64,000 bases of DNA, taken from assembly GCA_039184865.1 (NCBI GenBank), contig JBCDAV010000005.1, positions 124,001 to 188,000 on the forward strand, read 5' to 3'. The position numbers and the translations under genes are program-made. This stretch comes from Thermohalobaculum sp039184865 (lineage in GTDB: Bacteria > Pseudomonadota > Alphaproteobacteria > Rhodobacterales > Rhodobacteraceae). Each line of letters starts with the position of its first letter. The stretch's first letter is position 1. The notes below the pieces were generated by a model, which saw only the letters and a list, made by a program, of their open reading frames with translations, was not told the DNA's origin and made no database searches. This document shows, piece by piece, positions 1-7,723 of this stretch.

Positions 1-78
1 GGTCACAGAATACATCGTCGCCAGAAACACGCCTATCCCGGCGAAAATCCCCGCGATCGTCAGGATCGTTGCGGCCAT
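1..78 (-). CDS. small membrane protein, N-terminal part only
   Basis: The complement strand begins with ATG at 78 and reads MAATILTIAGIFAGIGVFLA and onward to the window edge, a hydrophobic stretch that would form one transmembrane helix. A purine-rich AGGA lies about 8 bases before the ATG. The rest of the gene is outside the window, so the family cannot be named. The 128 bases between it and map show nothing I can support. Confidence 0.5.
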   Translation of the reverse strand, partial: MAATILTIAGIFAGIGVFLATMYSVT

Positions 79-206
79 CTGCAGTTCCTGCCTCGTTCGT
101 GCAGGCCTAGCACAGCCATGGCCCGCGGAGAACAACAGGCTTCGTTGGGCGATGCGGCAGATACGATAAGGCGGATCAGCAGAGGGTTCCGTCGCGTGCC
201 GTTCTC

Positions 207-1028
207 TCAGTCGAAAGTGGGGTAGAATTTCCCGCCGGGCGACACGGTGAACAGTTCGCAGCCGTCCTCGGTCACGCCGATGGAATGTTCGAACTGTGCT
301 GAAAGCGACTTGTCGCGCGTAACAGCTGTCCAGCCATCAGCAAGAGTCTTGGTCTGAGGCGCCCCGAGGTTGATCATCGGCTCAATGGTGAAGAACATAC
401 CCGGACGCAGCACCGCACCGTCGCCCTTGCGGCCATAGTGGAGAACGTTAGGCGCGTCGTGGAACACGCGCCCAAGACCATGGCCGCAGAAGTCGCGAAC
501 CACACCGCACCGCTCTCCCTCGGCAAAACTCTGGATCGCGTGACCGATGTCGCCAAAAGTGTTTCCGGGCTTCACCTCGGCGATACCGCGCATCAGCGCC
601 TCGTGCGTGATCTCGATCAGACGCTCCGCCCGGCGGGTCGGTCGGCCTGCAACGAACATTCTGGACGTGTCGCCGTACCAGCCATCCAGAACCGCCGTGA
701 CATCGATGTTCAGGATGTCTCCATCCTTCAGCTTCTTCGGGCCGGGGATGCCATGGCAGACGACGTGGTTGACCGAGATACAGCTCGCGTGCTGATAGCC
801 GCGATATCCAATGGTAGCGGACGTCGCCCCACCCGCCTCGACGAAAGCCTGGATGCGGGCGTCGATATCCTCGGTGCGAGCGCCCGGAAAAACATGCTCG
901 CCGATCATGTCGAGGCACTCGGCAACAAAGCGACCGGCCTTGTGCATGCCCGCAAAGTCATCCGCCGAATACAGGCGGATACCCTCCGGCGTACGGCGCT
1001 CCCGGCCTTCGGCAATGTTCATCTTCAT
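207..1028 (-). CDS. map: type I methionine aminopeptidase
   Basis: Removes the initiator methionine from new proteins in the cytosol. The product of about 273 residues has the type I pattern of metal ligands: Asp in NIDVTAVLDGW, Asp in GDTSRMF, His in GHGLGRVFHDAP, Glu in FTIEPMI and Glu in QFEHSIGV; the substrate-binding His is in VNHVVCHGIP. The length matches bacterial MetAP without an N-terminal extension. I chose ATG at 1028 because it overlaps the sfsA stop as ATGA, a sign of translational coupling. A second ATG at 1022, with AGG in front, is also possible. A longer reading frame from 1124 would run into sfsA and is not credible. Confidence 0.95.
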   Translation of the reverse strand: MKMNIAEGRERRTPEGIRLYSADDFAGMHKAGRFVAECLDMIGEHVFPGARTEDIDARIQAFVEAGGATSATIGYRGYQHASCISVNHVVCHGIPGPKKLKDGDILNIDVTAVLDGWYGDTSRMFVAGRPTRRAERLIEITHEALMRGIAEVKPGNTFGDIGHAIQSFAEGERCGVVRDFCGHGLGRVFHDAPNVLHYGRKGDGAVLRPGMFFTIEPMINLGAPQTKTLADGWTAVTRDKSLSAQFEHSIGVTEDGCELFTVSPGGKFYPTFD

Positions 1029-1771
1029 CCTGGCGTCATCCCGGCGCTGACAGGACCATGCCCGAACGGCCCGACATACGGCAAGGGGCGTTCCAACATG
1101 ATTCGGTGGAGGCCTAGCATACATCGCCAGACCAGAACCTCGACCCCCCGCGCCGTCGCAGCCGCGAAGGCTTCCGCGTAAGCCGGGTCGATATCACGCG
1201 CGAGATCGAAGCTCTCCGGCGTCGACATCTGCACCACGTAAAGCATTACCGCACGGTGTCCCCTATCCACTTCGTTGGAGAGGTCACCAAGGTGCTTCGC
1301 GCCCCGGTCGGTGATGCAGTCCGGAAACTCGGCAAGCCCTTGTGTTCGCTCGAGGTGCACGTTCTTCACCTCGACATAGCAGTCCGCAAGACCGTCTCCC
1401 TGCAAAAGAAAGTCGATCCGCGAGTTTGCGCTGTATCGCTGCTCAGGGCGCACCGTCTCGTATGCCGCCAGTTCGGGGACCTTCCGCGAGGACAGAGCTT
1501 CGGCCACGACCTTGTTCGGAACGCCCGTATCTACCCCGGCCAGTCCGCCGTTCGGCAACTCGACGAGCCGCCATGTGTATTTCAGCTTGCGCTTCGGGTC
1601 ATTGTTCGGCTCAAGCCAAACATTCAATCCCGGATCGGACAATCCCATCATCGAGCCCGGGTTGGCGCAGTGGGCTGTGACGACGGTCCCGTCGGCCAAC
1701 TCGACATCGGCGAGGAAGCGTTTATATCGGCGCAACAGACGACCGGAGATCAAGGGGCGGGTGAAGTCCAT
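1025..1771 (-). CDS. sfsA: SfsA family DNA/RNA nuclease-like protein
   Basis: SfsA was named for stimulating sugar fermentation in E. coli; the family has an OB-like DNA-binding part and a nuclease-like fold, and its role is poorly defined. The family hallmarks are visible: RFLADVELADG and AHCANPGSMMGL near the N terminus, SRIDFLLQ in the middle and YVEVKNVHL after it, which carries the acidic residues of the nuclease-like site. ATG at 1771 is preferred because GGGAG lies 7 bases upstream; ATG at 1780 would add three residues. It is the first gene of a pair with map and diverges from the CinA-like gene at 1805. Confidence 0.93.
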   Translation of the reverse strand: MDFTRPLISGRLLRRYKRFLADVELADGTVVTAHCANPGSMMGLSDPGLNVWLEPNNDPKRKLKYTWRLVELPNGGLAGVDTGVPNKVVAEALSSRKVPELAAYETVRPEQRYSANSRIDFLLQGDGLADCYVEVKNVHLERTQGLAEFPDCITDRGAKHLGDLSNEVDRGHRAVMLYVVQMSTPESFDLARDIDPAYAEAFAAATARGVEVLVWRCMLGLHRIMLERPLPYVGPFGHGPVSAGMTPG

Positions 1772-1804
1772 GGCTCCCATTTAGCCACGCGAGGAGGGAT
1801 TTCC

Positions 1805-2554
1805 ATGGCCCAGCCAACTGCCGCGATGCTGGTCATCGGCGACGAGATCCTTTCCGGGCGCACACGCGATTCGAATGCTCATCATCTGGCGAATGTTCTG
1901 ACTGAAGCGGGCGTCGAGCTCACGGAAATCAGGATGATCCCGGACGATGGCGCCGTAATCGCCAGCAGCGTAAATGAGCTGCGGGCGCGTGTGGACCACG
2001 TGTTCACATCTGGCGGCATCGGCCCGACCCACGACGACATAACGGCCGATAGTGTCGCGGCGGCCTTCGGTGCGCATATCGACGTCCGCGCCGATGCACG
2101 CAGGATACTCGAGGAGGCTTATGCCAAGCGCGGCATGGAGATAAACGAGGCCCGCATGCGTATGGCTCGCATCCCGGATGGGGCTGCGCTGATTGAAAAC
2201 CCTGTGTCCTCAGCGCCCGGTTTCACGCTTGGGAACGTCCACGTCATGGCTGGCGTCCCGGCTGTGTTCACCGAGATGGTGAAATCGGTCGTCTCGACGA
2301 TCGAGGGCGGGCCGCCGCTGCTGTCTTGGTCCTTCCGCTGCCACATTGGCGAGGGAGACCTCGCTGGTCCGCTCGGCACCTGCGCGTCCGAATTTCCCGA
2401 TGTCTCGATGGGGTCATACCCGTTCGGCGGGGGCGCCGGTGCAGTGCTGATCCTGCGCCACACCGAAATGCAAGTTCTCGCGAAAGCGGCAGATGCCTTG
2501 CGTGACGCGCTCGATCCTTTGGGCGGTGCAGAAAGCGAAACGCCGCCGAGCTAG
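1805..2554 (+). CDS. CinA-type molybdopterin-binding domain protein
   Basis: A product of 249 residues made of the MoaB/Mog-like molybdopterin-binding domain found at the N terminus of CinA. The start MLVIGDEILSGRTRDSN and the loop FTSGGIGPTHDDIT are diagnostic of this fold. The C-terminal amidase domain of full CinA is absent, as in many alphaproteobacterial stand-alone versions. The start ATG at 1805 has a strong AGGAGG 8 bases upstream. The gene is divergent from sfsA, only 33 bases apart, so the promoters must overlap. True substrate unknown; a role in nucleotide or cofactor repair is possible but not shown here. Confidence 0.9.
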   Translation: MAQPTAAMLVIGDEILSGRTRDSNAHHLANVLTEAGVELTEIRMIPDDGAVIASSVNELRARVDHVFTSGGIGPTHDDITADSVAAAFGAHIDVRADARRILEEAYAKRGMEINEARMRMARIPDGAALIENPVSSAPGFTLGNVHVMAGVPAVFTEMVKSVVSTIEGGPPLLSWSFRCHIGEGDLAGPLGTCASEFPDVSMGSYPFGGGAGAVLILRHTEMQVLAKAADALRDALDPLGGAESETPPS

Positions 2555-2590
2555 CAAAATGCAGGCCGGCGGCGTTCAGGGCAGTTTCGT

Positions 2591-2607
2591 GCAGGCGCAC
2601 TGCCTGC
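2591..2607. terminator. small hairpin between convergent genes
   Basis: A perfect 6-bp inverted repeat, GCAGGC and GCCTGC with a 5-base loop, lies between the convergent CinA-like gene and etfA. No T-run follows on either side, so this is at best a weak terminator. Confidence 0.25.
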
Positions 2608-2619
2608 GAAGGCCCGTCG

Positions 2620-3549
2620 TCAGAGAGCGCCTTCCAACTCAGGCAACACGTCGAACAGGTCTGCGACAAGCCCGTAGTCTGCGACCTGGAAAATCGGTGC
2701 TTCCTCGTCCTTGTTGATCGCGACGATGACCTTCGAGTCCTTCATCCCGGCGAGGTGCTGGATCGCCCCCGAGATGCCGACCGCGATGTAAAGATCCGGC
2801 GCGACGACCTTGCCGGTCTGGCCGACCTGCCAGTCGTTCGGCGCGTACCCCGAGTCGACTGCGGCACGCGATGCGCCGGTGGCGGCCCCAAGCTTGTCGG
2901 CCACCTTTTCGATCAGTTCGAAGTTTTCCTTCGAAGCCATGCCACGGCCGCCCGAGATCACCACCTTCGCCGAAGTCAATTCCGGCCGGTCAGTGTCCAC
3001 CGTCTTGTCTTCGACCCAGGACGACAAAGCGGGATCAGCCGCCGCATCGATCGACTCGACCGGTGCCGAACCGCCTTCGCCCGCAGCGTCGAAGGTCGCT
3101 GTACGGATCGTGACGACCTTCGTCGCGTCCGCAGACTTGACGGTGGCGATCGCGTTCCCGGCGTAGATCGGGCGAACGAACGTATCCCCGTCGACGACTT
3201 CCTGGATGTCGGAAATCACCATGACGTCGAGCAGTGCAGCCACGCGCGGCATGATGTTCTTTGCTGACGCCGTTGCCGGAGCGACAATGTGGCTGAAGTT
3301 GCTTGCCAGACCGGCAATCAACGCAGCAACCGGCTCGGCCAGCGCATTGCCATAGAGCGCATCGTCTGCGCACAGCACCTTCGAGACACCGTCCAGCTTC
3401 GCGGCTGCCGCCGTTGCGTTGCCATTACAGCCCGACGCCGCGCAGAGGACGGTCACGTCGCCCATCTGCTTCGCGGCCGTTAGCGCCTTTGCGGTCGAGT
3501 CGACGGCCAGTTCGCCGCCATTGATCTCTGCAAGAAGAAGAACAGCCAT
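2620..3549 (-). CDS. etfA: electron transfer flavoprotein alpha subunit
   Basis: FAD-carrying subunit of the heterodimeric ETF that passes electrons from acyl-CoA and other dehydrogenases to ETF:ubiquinone oxidoreductase. The product is 309 residues, the usual length for a proteobacterial EtfA. The C-terminal FAD domain shows SGGRGMASKENFELIEKVAD, then VGQTGKVVAPDLYIAVGISG and the end segment VIVAINKDEEAPIFQVADYG. The N terminus MAVLLLAEINGGEL is typical. It starts one base after the etfB stop, so the two are translated together. Confidence 0.97.
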   Translation of the reverse strand: MAVLLLAEINGGELAVDSTAKALTAAKQMGDVTVLCAASGCNGNATAAAAKLDGVSKVLCADDALYGNALAEPVAALIAGLASNFSHIVAPATASAKNIMPRVAALLDVMVISDIQEVVDGDTFVRPIYAGNAIATVKSADATKVVTIRTATFDAAGEGGSAPVESIDAAADPALSSWVEDKTVDTDRPELTSAKVVISGGRGMASKENFELIEKVADKLGAATGASRAAVDSGYAPNDWQVGQTGKVVAPDLYIAVGISGAIQHLAGMKDSKVIVAINKDEEAPIFQVADYGLVADLFDVLPELEGAL

Positions 3550-3550
3550 C

Positions 3551-4312
3551 TCAGATCACTCCCGCTTCGTCTTTGAGTTTCGTCATAAGTTCCGCAACGC
3601 TCTCGACCTTGACGCCCGCCTTACGCGACGGCGGCTCTGAAACCGAAACGACGGCCAGACGCGGCGAGACGTCGACGCCGAGATCCGCGGGGGTCTTGGT
3701 GTCCAACGGCTTCTTCTTCGCCTTCATGATGTTCGGAAGCGACGCATAGCGCGGCTCGTTCAGACGCAAATCGACCGAGATGATCGCAGGCAATTTCACG
3801 TCGATGACCTGCAGCCCGCCATCGATCTCGCGCGTCACCTTGGCAGAGCCATCGCCGAGTTCGATCTCGGACGCGAAGGTGGCCTGCGACCAGCCGAGAA
3901 GCGCCGAAAGCATCTGTCCCGTGGCGTTCATGTCGTTATCGATCGCCTGCTTTCCGCAGAGCACGATCCCGGGCTGCTCCTCGTCGATCACCGCTTTCAA
4001 CAGCTTTGCGACAGCGAGCGGCTCGATGTCGGTATCAACCGAGTCGGCGGCTTCGATGAGGATCGCGCGATCGGCCCCCATCGCAAGTGCGGTCCGCAGC
4101 GTTTCCTGCGCCTTCGCGACACCGATCGAAACCGCGACGATTTCTTCGGCCTTGCCCGCTTCCTTCATGCGGATCGCCTCTTCGACAGCGATCTCGTCAA
4201 ACGGGTTCATCGACATCTTGACGTTCGCGAGATCGACGCCTGTGTTGTCCGCTTTTACGCGGACCTTGACGTTGTAGTCGATCACGCGCTTGACAGGCAC
4301 CAGCACCTTCAT
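3551..4312 (-). CDS. etfB: electron transfer flavoprotein beta subunit
   Basis: AMP-binding subunit of ETF and partner of EtfA; its recognition loop docks onto the dehydrogenases. The 253-residue product starts MKVLVPVKRVIDYNVKVRVK and contains NPFDEIAVEEAIRMKEAG, LCGKQAIDNDMNATGQM and the ETF-beta signature ending in RLNEPRYASLPNIMKAKKKP, which is the recognition loop with its lysine cluster. It heads the etfBA unit. In many Rhodobacterales, as I recall, it sits directly after the cobalamin adenosyltransferase gene; here three other genes intervene. Confidence 0.97.
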   Translation of the reverse strand: MKVLVPVKRVIDYNVKVRVKADNTGVDLANVKMSMNPFDEIAVEEAIRMKEAGKAEEIVAVSIGVAKAQETLRTALAMGADRAILIEAADSVDTDIEPLAVAKLLKAVIDEEQPGIVLCGKQAIDNDMNATGQMLSALLGWSQATFASEIELGDGSAKVTREIDGGLQVIDVKLPAIISVDLRLNEPRYASLPNIMKAKKKPLDTKTPADLGVDVSPRLAVVSVSEPPSRKAGVKVESVAELMTKLKDEAGVI

Positions 4313-4438
4313 CGCGTTTGCTCCTCGGCTGCGGGGCGTGTATCGCCCAAGTTTAACTGCGGGCGATGTAACGCCTCCTGCGTCGGTTCCCTATGGAAAA
4401 AACGACGCGGAAGGCCTGGGAATCGCCAGAGTGCAAAC

Positions 4439-4467
4439 CAGATATATGACGCTTACGTCAACGTCAA
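4439..4467 (-). promoter_or_regulatory. putative etfBA promoter with overlapping palindromic operator
   Basis: On the complement, TTGACG (4467-4462) and TATCTG (4444-4439) are 17 bases apart and point at etfB, with a leader of about 120 bases. The spacer and -35 box are covered by a 20-bp imperfect palindrome at 4447-4466, TGACGCTTACGTCAACGTCA on the plus strand; 8 of 10 half-site positions match. The ACGT core in this position resembles the operators of MerR-family LiuR-type regulators of acyl-CoA catabolism, from memory and not verified. Confidence 0.45.
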
Positions 4468-4496
4468 GTATCATGACGAATTTCGGAGTGCACCCC

Positions 4497-5021
4497 ATGC
4501 GAACGGATGTTGAGATCCAGGACACGGATCGCGCCGCAGCGACGGAGCTGGAGACGCTATACGGGACGGCCTTCCCCGACGAAGATCTCGTCTCCCTTGT
4601 TCACGCGTTGATCGGTGACGGAGACAACGTATTCACGTTCACTGCCACGTCGAACGAATGCCTCTTGGGCCATGCGGCGCTATCGACCTGCGCGATGACC
4701 GGGTCAAAGTTGCGCGTCGCGTTGCTCGGCCCGGTTTGCGTGGCGCCGGAACACCAGCGCACAGGCATCGGAGGCGCACTCATTCGACATTGTCTTGAGA
4801 AAGGCGAACAGATTGGCATGTCTGGAGTCTGTGTCCTCGGCGATCCTGCCTACTATGAGAGGCATGGTTTCGCACCTGAGCCGACACTCCGAACGCCATA
4901 TCCGATACCCGAGGAATGGGGGCCGGCATGGCAATCGGTCTGGTTTGACAAGAGTCTTCCGCCAACCGGAACGCTGATCGTTCCGGATCCTTGGAAAACC
5001 CGCGCACTCTGGATGCCTTGA
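4497..5021 (+). CDS. GNAT family N-acetyltransferase, YhbS-like
   Basis: The product of 174 residues belongs to the GCN5-related acetyltransferases, closest in style to the YhbS group. The acetyl-CoA binding core is GPVCVAPEHQRTGIGGALIR with the Q/R-x-x-G-x-G pyrophosphate loop, followed by GMSGVCVLGDPAYYERHGF, the typical YhbS ending. The substrate cannot be told. ATG at 4497 has GGAG about 9 bases upstream; in-frame ATGs at 4473 and 4447 are possible but would overlap the divergent etf promoter. It stands alone between etfBA and a gene of unknown function. Confidence 0.85.
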   Translation: MRTDVEIQDTDRAAATELETLYGTAFPDEDLVSLVHALIGDGDNVFTFTATSNECLLGHAALSTCAMTGSKLRVALLGPVCVAPEHQRTGIGGALIRHCLEKGEQIGMSGVCVLGDPAYYERHGFAPEPTLRTPYPIPEEWGPAWQSVWFDKSLPPTGTLIVPDPWKTRALWMP

Positions 5022-5130
5022 TGGCAAGCCATGCCTCCGAAGACCTCTAATTGCCGAGACGGTGCACATCGATCGCAAAAGGGTATCTTGCGAACGCGTG
5101 ATCCTCGTGAGTTCGCGTTCGACGGTTCTG

Positions 5131-5949
5131 CTATTTGTCCATGGCGTAGTGATATGCTCCCAATACGCCATCCCGGCGTGGAACGCTGTCATCTCTGAGA
5201 AAGTAATCGATCTGGTTCCACTCGTCGGCTGCGATCGCATCCGCGAAACCGGTGCCGTCCTTCACAAGTGCCGTCCGGCAGGCAAACATCGTATGAGCTT
5301 CGTTCGATTCACGATCGTAGAGGACAATCCCCGGCAGCGGACCCTCCTCAAGCAGATTGTGCGCCCTGAAAAGCATGTGCGTGAACTGGTCCTGGCTTAT
5401 GATCATGAGGTGCAGTCTTTGTGACCGCATGAACGCAAAACCGAGCCTGTTCAGCGTCTCGTCCTGGTCATTCTTCACTTCGGCCCGAAACCTGGGAAAT
5501 CCGCAGCGTTCACACCGATAGATGATCAGGCGGTATCGATTGATCGAATTTGTACTGTCCTCAGCGCGCGACTTCGAATTGTAGAAAACGTATCTCGTGT
5601 AAATGTTGTAATCACCGAAAAAGTGGTCGGGCACGGACGGCGGTTCCTCGTTGTCATCGAGACCGACAGCGCGCCGCGCGATATCCTTGTATAGTCCGCA
5701 TTCCTTGCAGTTGGCCGCTTGTATCTTTGTCAGGGCAGAGGCGAACATTCGGATGGTCCGCCGATTGGACCCGGCGATCGGAGCGTGCCCGTTCAATTTC
5801 GCCTGCAGCGTGCCCATAGCAATGTCGTTGTCGAAGAACACCTCGCGCATTTCGGCAAGCGTGTACCGCTTCTCCTCATAGGCGCGCAGCAATTGCTCGC
5901 GCGCGGCTTCTGCGTCCGCCTGAATCGATCTTTCATCATCGAAGCTCAT
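5131..5949 (-). CDS. protein of unknown function with two CxxC pairs
   Basis: I do not recognise this 272-residue protein. Visible: an N-terminal helical region of about 65 residues (LRAYEEKRYTLAEMREVFFD onward) that could be a degenerate helix-turn-helix, two CxxC pairs (CKEC near residue 86 and CERC near residue 150) that could bind one zinc, and a mixed alpha/beta C-terminal half with LLEEGPLPGIVLYDRES. No signal peptide or membrane segment. ATG at 5949 follows GGAG by about 8 bases; an upstream ATG at 5970 lacks a good site. It is divergent from the equally unknown gene at 6251. Coding nature is supported by length, ribosome site and codon pattern. Confidence 0.7.
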   Translation of the reverse strand: MSFDDERSIQADAEAAREQLLRAYEEKRYTLAEMREVFFDNDIAMGTLQAKLNGHAPIAGSNRRTIRMFASALTKIQAANCKECGLYKDIARRAVGLDDNEEPPSVPDHFFGDYNIYTRYVFYNSKSRAEDSTNSINRYRLIIYRCERCGFPRFRAEVKNDQDETLNRLGFAFMRSQRLHLMIISQDQFTHMLFRAHNLLEEGPLPGIVLYDRESNEAHTMFACRTALVKDGTGFADAIAADEWNQIDYFLRDDSVPRRDGVLGAYHYAMDK

Positions 5950-6179
5950 CCCGGCTCCTGCAGATCGCACCGCTACCGGACAACTCTCTCATCCCGAAGC
6001 TGCAAGCTGGCTGAACGATTCTCAAAGCTGAAAATCTTTTTCATCAGTGAATTTTGCCAATCAATTTGGCCTTCAGGTGACTGATCTGCGTGCCGCGTTT
6101 TCAGAGTGCGACGTCAGTTTCAGAAAGACTTTCCCAACTGCACACATCGATGTTGAAACACGCAGCCGCGGCGTAAAGA

Positions 6180-6208
6180 TTACTTTGCATGTCAAAATTA
6201 ACTGTAAT
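6180..6208 (+). promoter_or_regulatory. weak promoter candidate in the 5950-6250 gap
   Basis: The 301-base divergent gap is visibly AT-richer than its surroundings. TTACTT and TGTAAT lie 17 bases apart at 6180-6208 and would start transcription about 35 bases before the gene at 6251. The -35 box is poor. Nothing else in the gap can be supported. Confidence 0.3.
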
Positions 6209-6250
6209 TCGAGATTGAAATCCCAGAGACATGCGAAAGGAACCAAAGTC

Positions 6251-6799
6251 ATGGAAACCACTCTGCGAATGATCAACACTTTCAAACTGAAGCAGGGCAA
6301 GCACTGTTCGCGCCTTTTCTACTATTGCGCGGACAATTGGGTGCCAGCGGAGGCGATCTTTTACCTCGCAGCGGAACGCTACATCTTCACAAAAGATCTG
6401 CGGATGGCGCGGGTATTCACCGATGTGTTGTGGCTCAAGACCGGCGATCTGGCTCTGAACCTGCAATTCAATGACTTCGCCGTTCTACGGAAAATGATCT
6501 CGTCGCCCGAAATCAAGGTGAACCAGGGCACGGCGAAACACACCAACTTTATCAACCGCGGCGGAATGCAGCTTGGATCCGCCGGCGACTACAACGTGAT
6601 CACCAGAGCGATCGAGTACTGCGCAACGCAGGTTTCCCAAAGTACGATCGTCGCTGGCGTGCGAATTGTTCAGGGAGGCGGGGAGTTGCCAGACGAAAAA
6701 AATCAAGCCGCAAGGTCAACAGCGAAGGAACACGTGACCGAACACATCGGACCTTTGCTCGGTGCTGATGCGCTCAAGCAGCTTGGGGTGTTCCTCTGA
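6251..6799 (+). CDS. protein of unknown function, 182 residues
   Basis: I cannot place this protein in a family. ATG at 6251 is preceded by AAAGGA at a spacing of 8, a good ribosome site, and the frame is open for 183 codons. The protein looks soluble and globular: no signal peptide, no membrane helix, three cysteines in the first half and a glycine-rich GVRIVQGGGELP turn near residue 140. It faces away from the unknown gene at 5131-5949, across an AT-richer gap, and is followed by a hairpin. The two unknown genes may form a functional pair, but that is only suggested by position. Confidence 0.65.
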   Translation: METTLRMINTFKLKQGKHCSRLFYYCADNWVPAEAIFYLAAERYIFTKDLRMARVFTDVLWLKTGDLALNLQFNDFAVLRKMISSPEIKVNQGTAKHTNFINRGGMQLGSAGDYNVITRAIEYCATQVSQSTIVAGVRIVQGGGELPDEKNQAARSTAKEHVTEHIGPLLGADALKQLGVFL

Positions 6800-6817
6800 A
6801 CGAACGGCTTTAGTCGT

Positions 6818-6841
6818 GCCCGAGGGCTTTTCGCCCCGGGC
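6818..6841 (+). terminator. hairpin after the unknown gene
   Basis: GCCCG-a-GGGC, loop TTTTC, then GCCC-CGGGC: a 9-bp stem with one bulged base, 19 bases after the stop at 6799. No T-run follows, so termination may be partial or Rho-assisted. Confidence 0.5.
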
Positions 6842-6897
6842 GCGCTGACAATACCAAAGGAATGTCCCTCATACTCCTAAGCGGATTGGAGAACGCC

Positions 6898-7470
6898 TCA
6901 GCGGTTCGCGCCCGGAACCCAAAGGACGTCTGACCGGCCGTCATCGTTGGCGATCCTTGACGCCACAAAGAACCAGTCCGACAAACGGTTCAGATACTTC
7001 AGCGCGTGTTCGTTGACCTCTTCCTGAGTTGCCAGTTCAACCGTCAGGCGCTCGGCGCGCCGGGATATCGTCCGGCAGAGATGCAGGTGTGCCGCCAGTG
7101 CTGAACCGCCCGGAAGAACAAATGACCGCAGCGGCTCCAGAGCGTCATTCATCGCATCGATCTCGGCTTCCAGCCGCAGCACCTGCGCCTCTGTCATCCG
7201 CAGTGGCGTGTATTCGGCCTCGCTGTCCTTCGCGATGTCGGGGCGGCAGAGATCGGCGCCGAGATCGAACAGATCGTTCTGAATTCTTGCCAGGGCCGCG
7301 TCCATCTCGCCGTCAGCAGTCAGCCGCGCCATGCCGACCGCTGCATTCGTCTCATCAGAGGTGCCGTAAGCCTCGACCCGCAAGGTGTATTTTGGCACCC
7401 GCACGCCATTGCCGAGCGCCGTTTCGCCGGCATCGCCGGTTCTGGTGTAGATGCGATTCAAGACGACCAC
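6898..7470 (-). CDS. cob(I)alamin adenosyltransferase, PduO type
   Basis: Transfers the 5'-deoxyadenosyl group of ATP to cob(I)alamin or a corrinoid precursor, giving adenosylcobalamin. The 190-residue product shows the PduO-type ATP site IYTRTGDAGETALGNGVRVP at the N terminus, the middle SFVLPGG, and the hallmark segments RTISRRAERLTVEL and KYLNRLSDWFFVASR that form the corrinoid and ATP pocket. The start is GTG at 7470 with a G-rich site upstream. It is the last gene of a minus-strand run: HNH protein, SDR, twin-helix peptide, adenosyltransferase. Whether it acts in de novo synthesis or in salvage cannot be read here. Confidence 0.93.
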   Translation of the reverse strand: MVVLNRIYTRTGDAGETALGNGVRVPKYTLRVEAYGTSDETNAAVGMARLTADGEMDAALARIQNDLFDLGADLCRPDIAKDSEAEYTPLRMTEAQVLRLEAEIDAMNDALEPLRSFVLPGGSALAAHLHLCRTISRRAERLTVELATQEEVNEHALKYLNRLSDWFFVASRIANDDGRSDVLWVPGANR

Positions 7471-7518
7471 GCGCCTGTCCCCCTTTTTTGAAGTTCTGAT
7501 GCGGACGCCGGTGCCGCC

Positions 7519-7719
7519 TTACTTGCCGCCGCCGGTGACCAAGAATGCAATGAACAGCAGACCGACTGCAGCGGCCTGCGCAATGATCCGGTAGCGCATC
7601 ATTCTGTTCTGCGTCTTCGCGGTCATCTTGCCGGTCCCGAAGCCGCCCACACCGAACACCAGCACGCCGAGCGTCACGAATGCCGCCGCGATGCCGAGGT
7701 AGAAAATCCAGTCGCCCAT
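7519..7719 (-). CDS. twin transmembrane helix small protein (HIG1-like)
   Basis: A 66-residue peptide with two hydrophobic helices (about residues 4-27 and 45-63) joined by a basic loop, KMTAKTQNRMMRYRIIAQ. This matches the alphaproteobacterial twin-helix family related to the mitochondrial HIG1 domain, which associates with respiratory complexes. Direct function in bacteria is uncertain. It starts 4 bases after the SDR gene stop and is followed 48 bases later by the adenosyltransferase, an arrangement I recall as common in Rhodobacterales. Confidence 0.88.
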   Translation of the reverse strand: MGDWIFYLGIAAAFVTLGVLVFGVGGFGTGKMTAKTQNRMMRYRIIAQAAAVGLLFIAFLVTGGGK

Positions 7720-7723
7720 CGGC

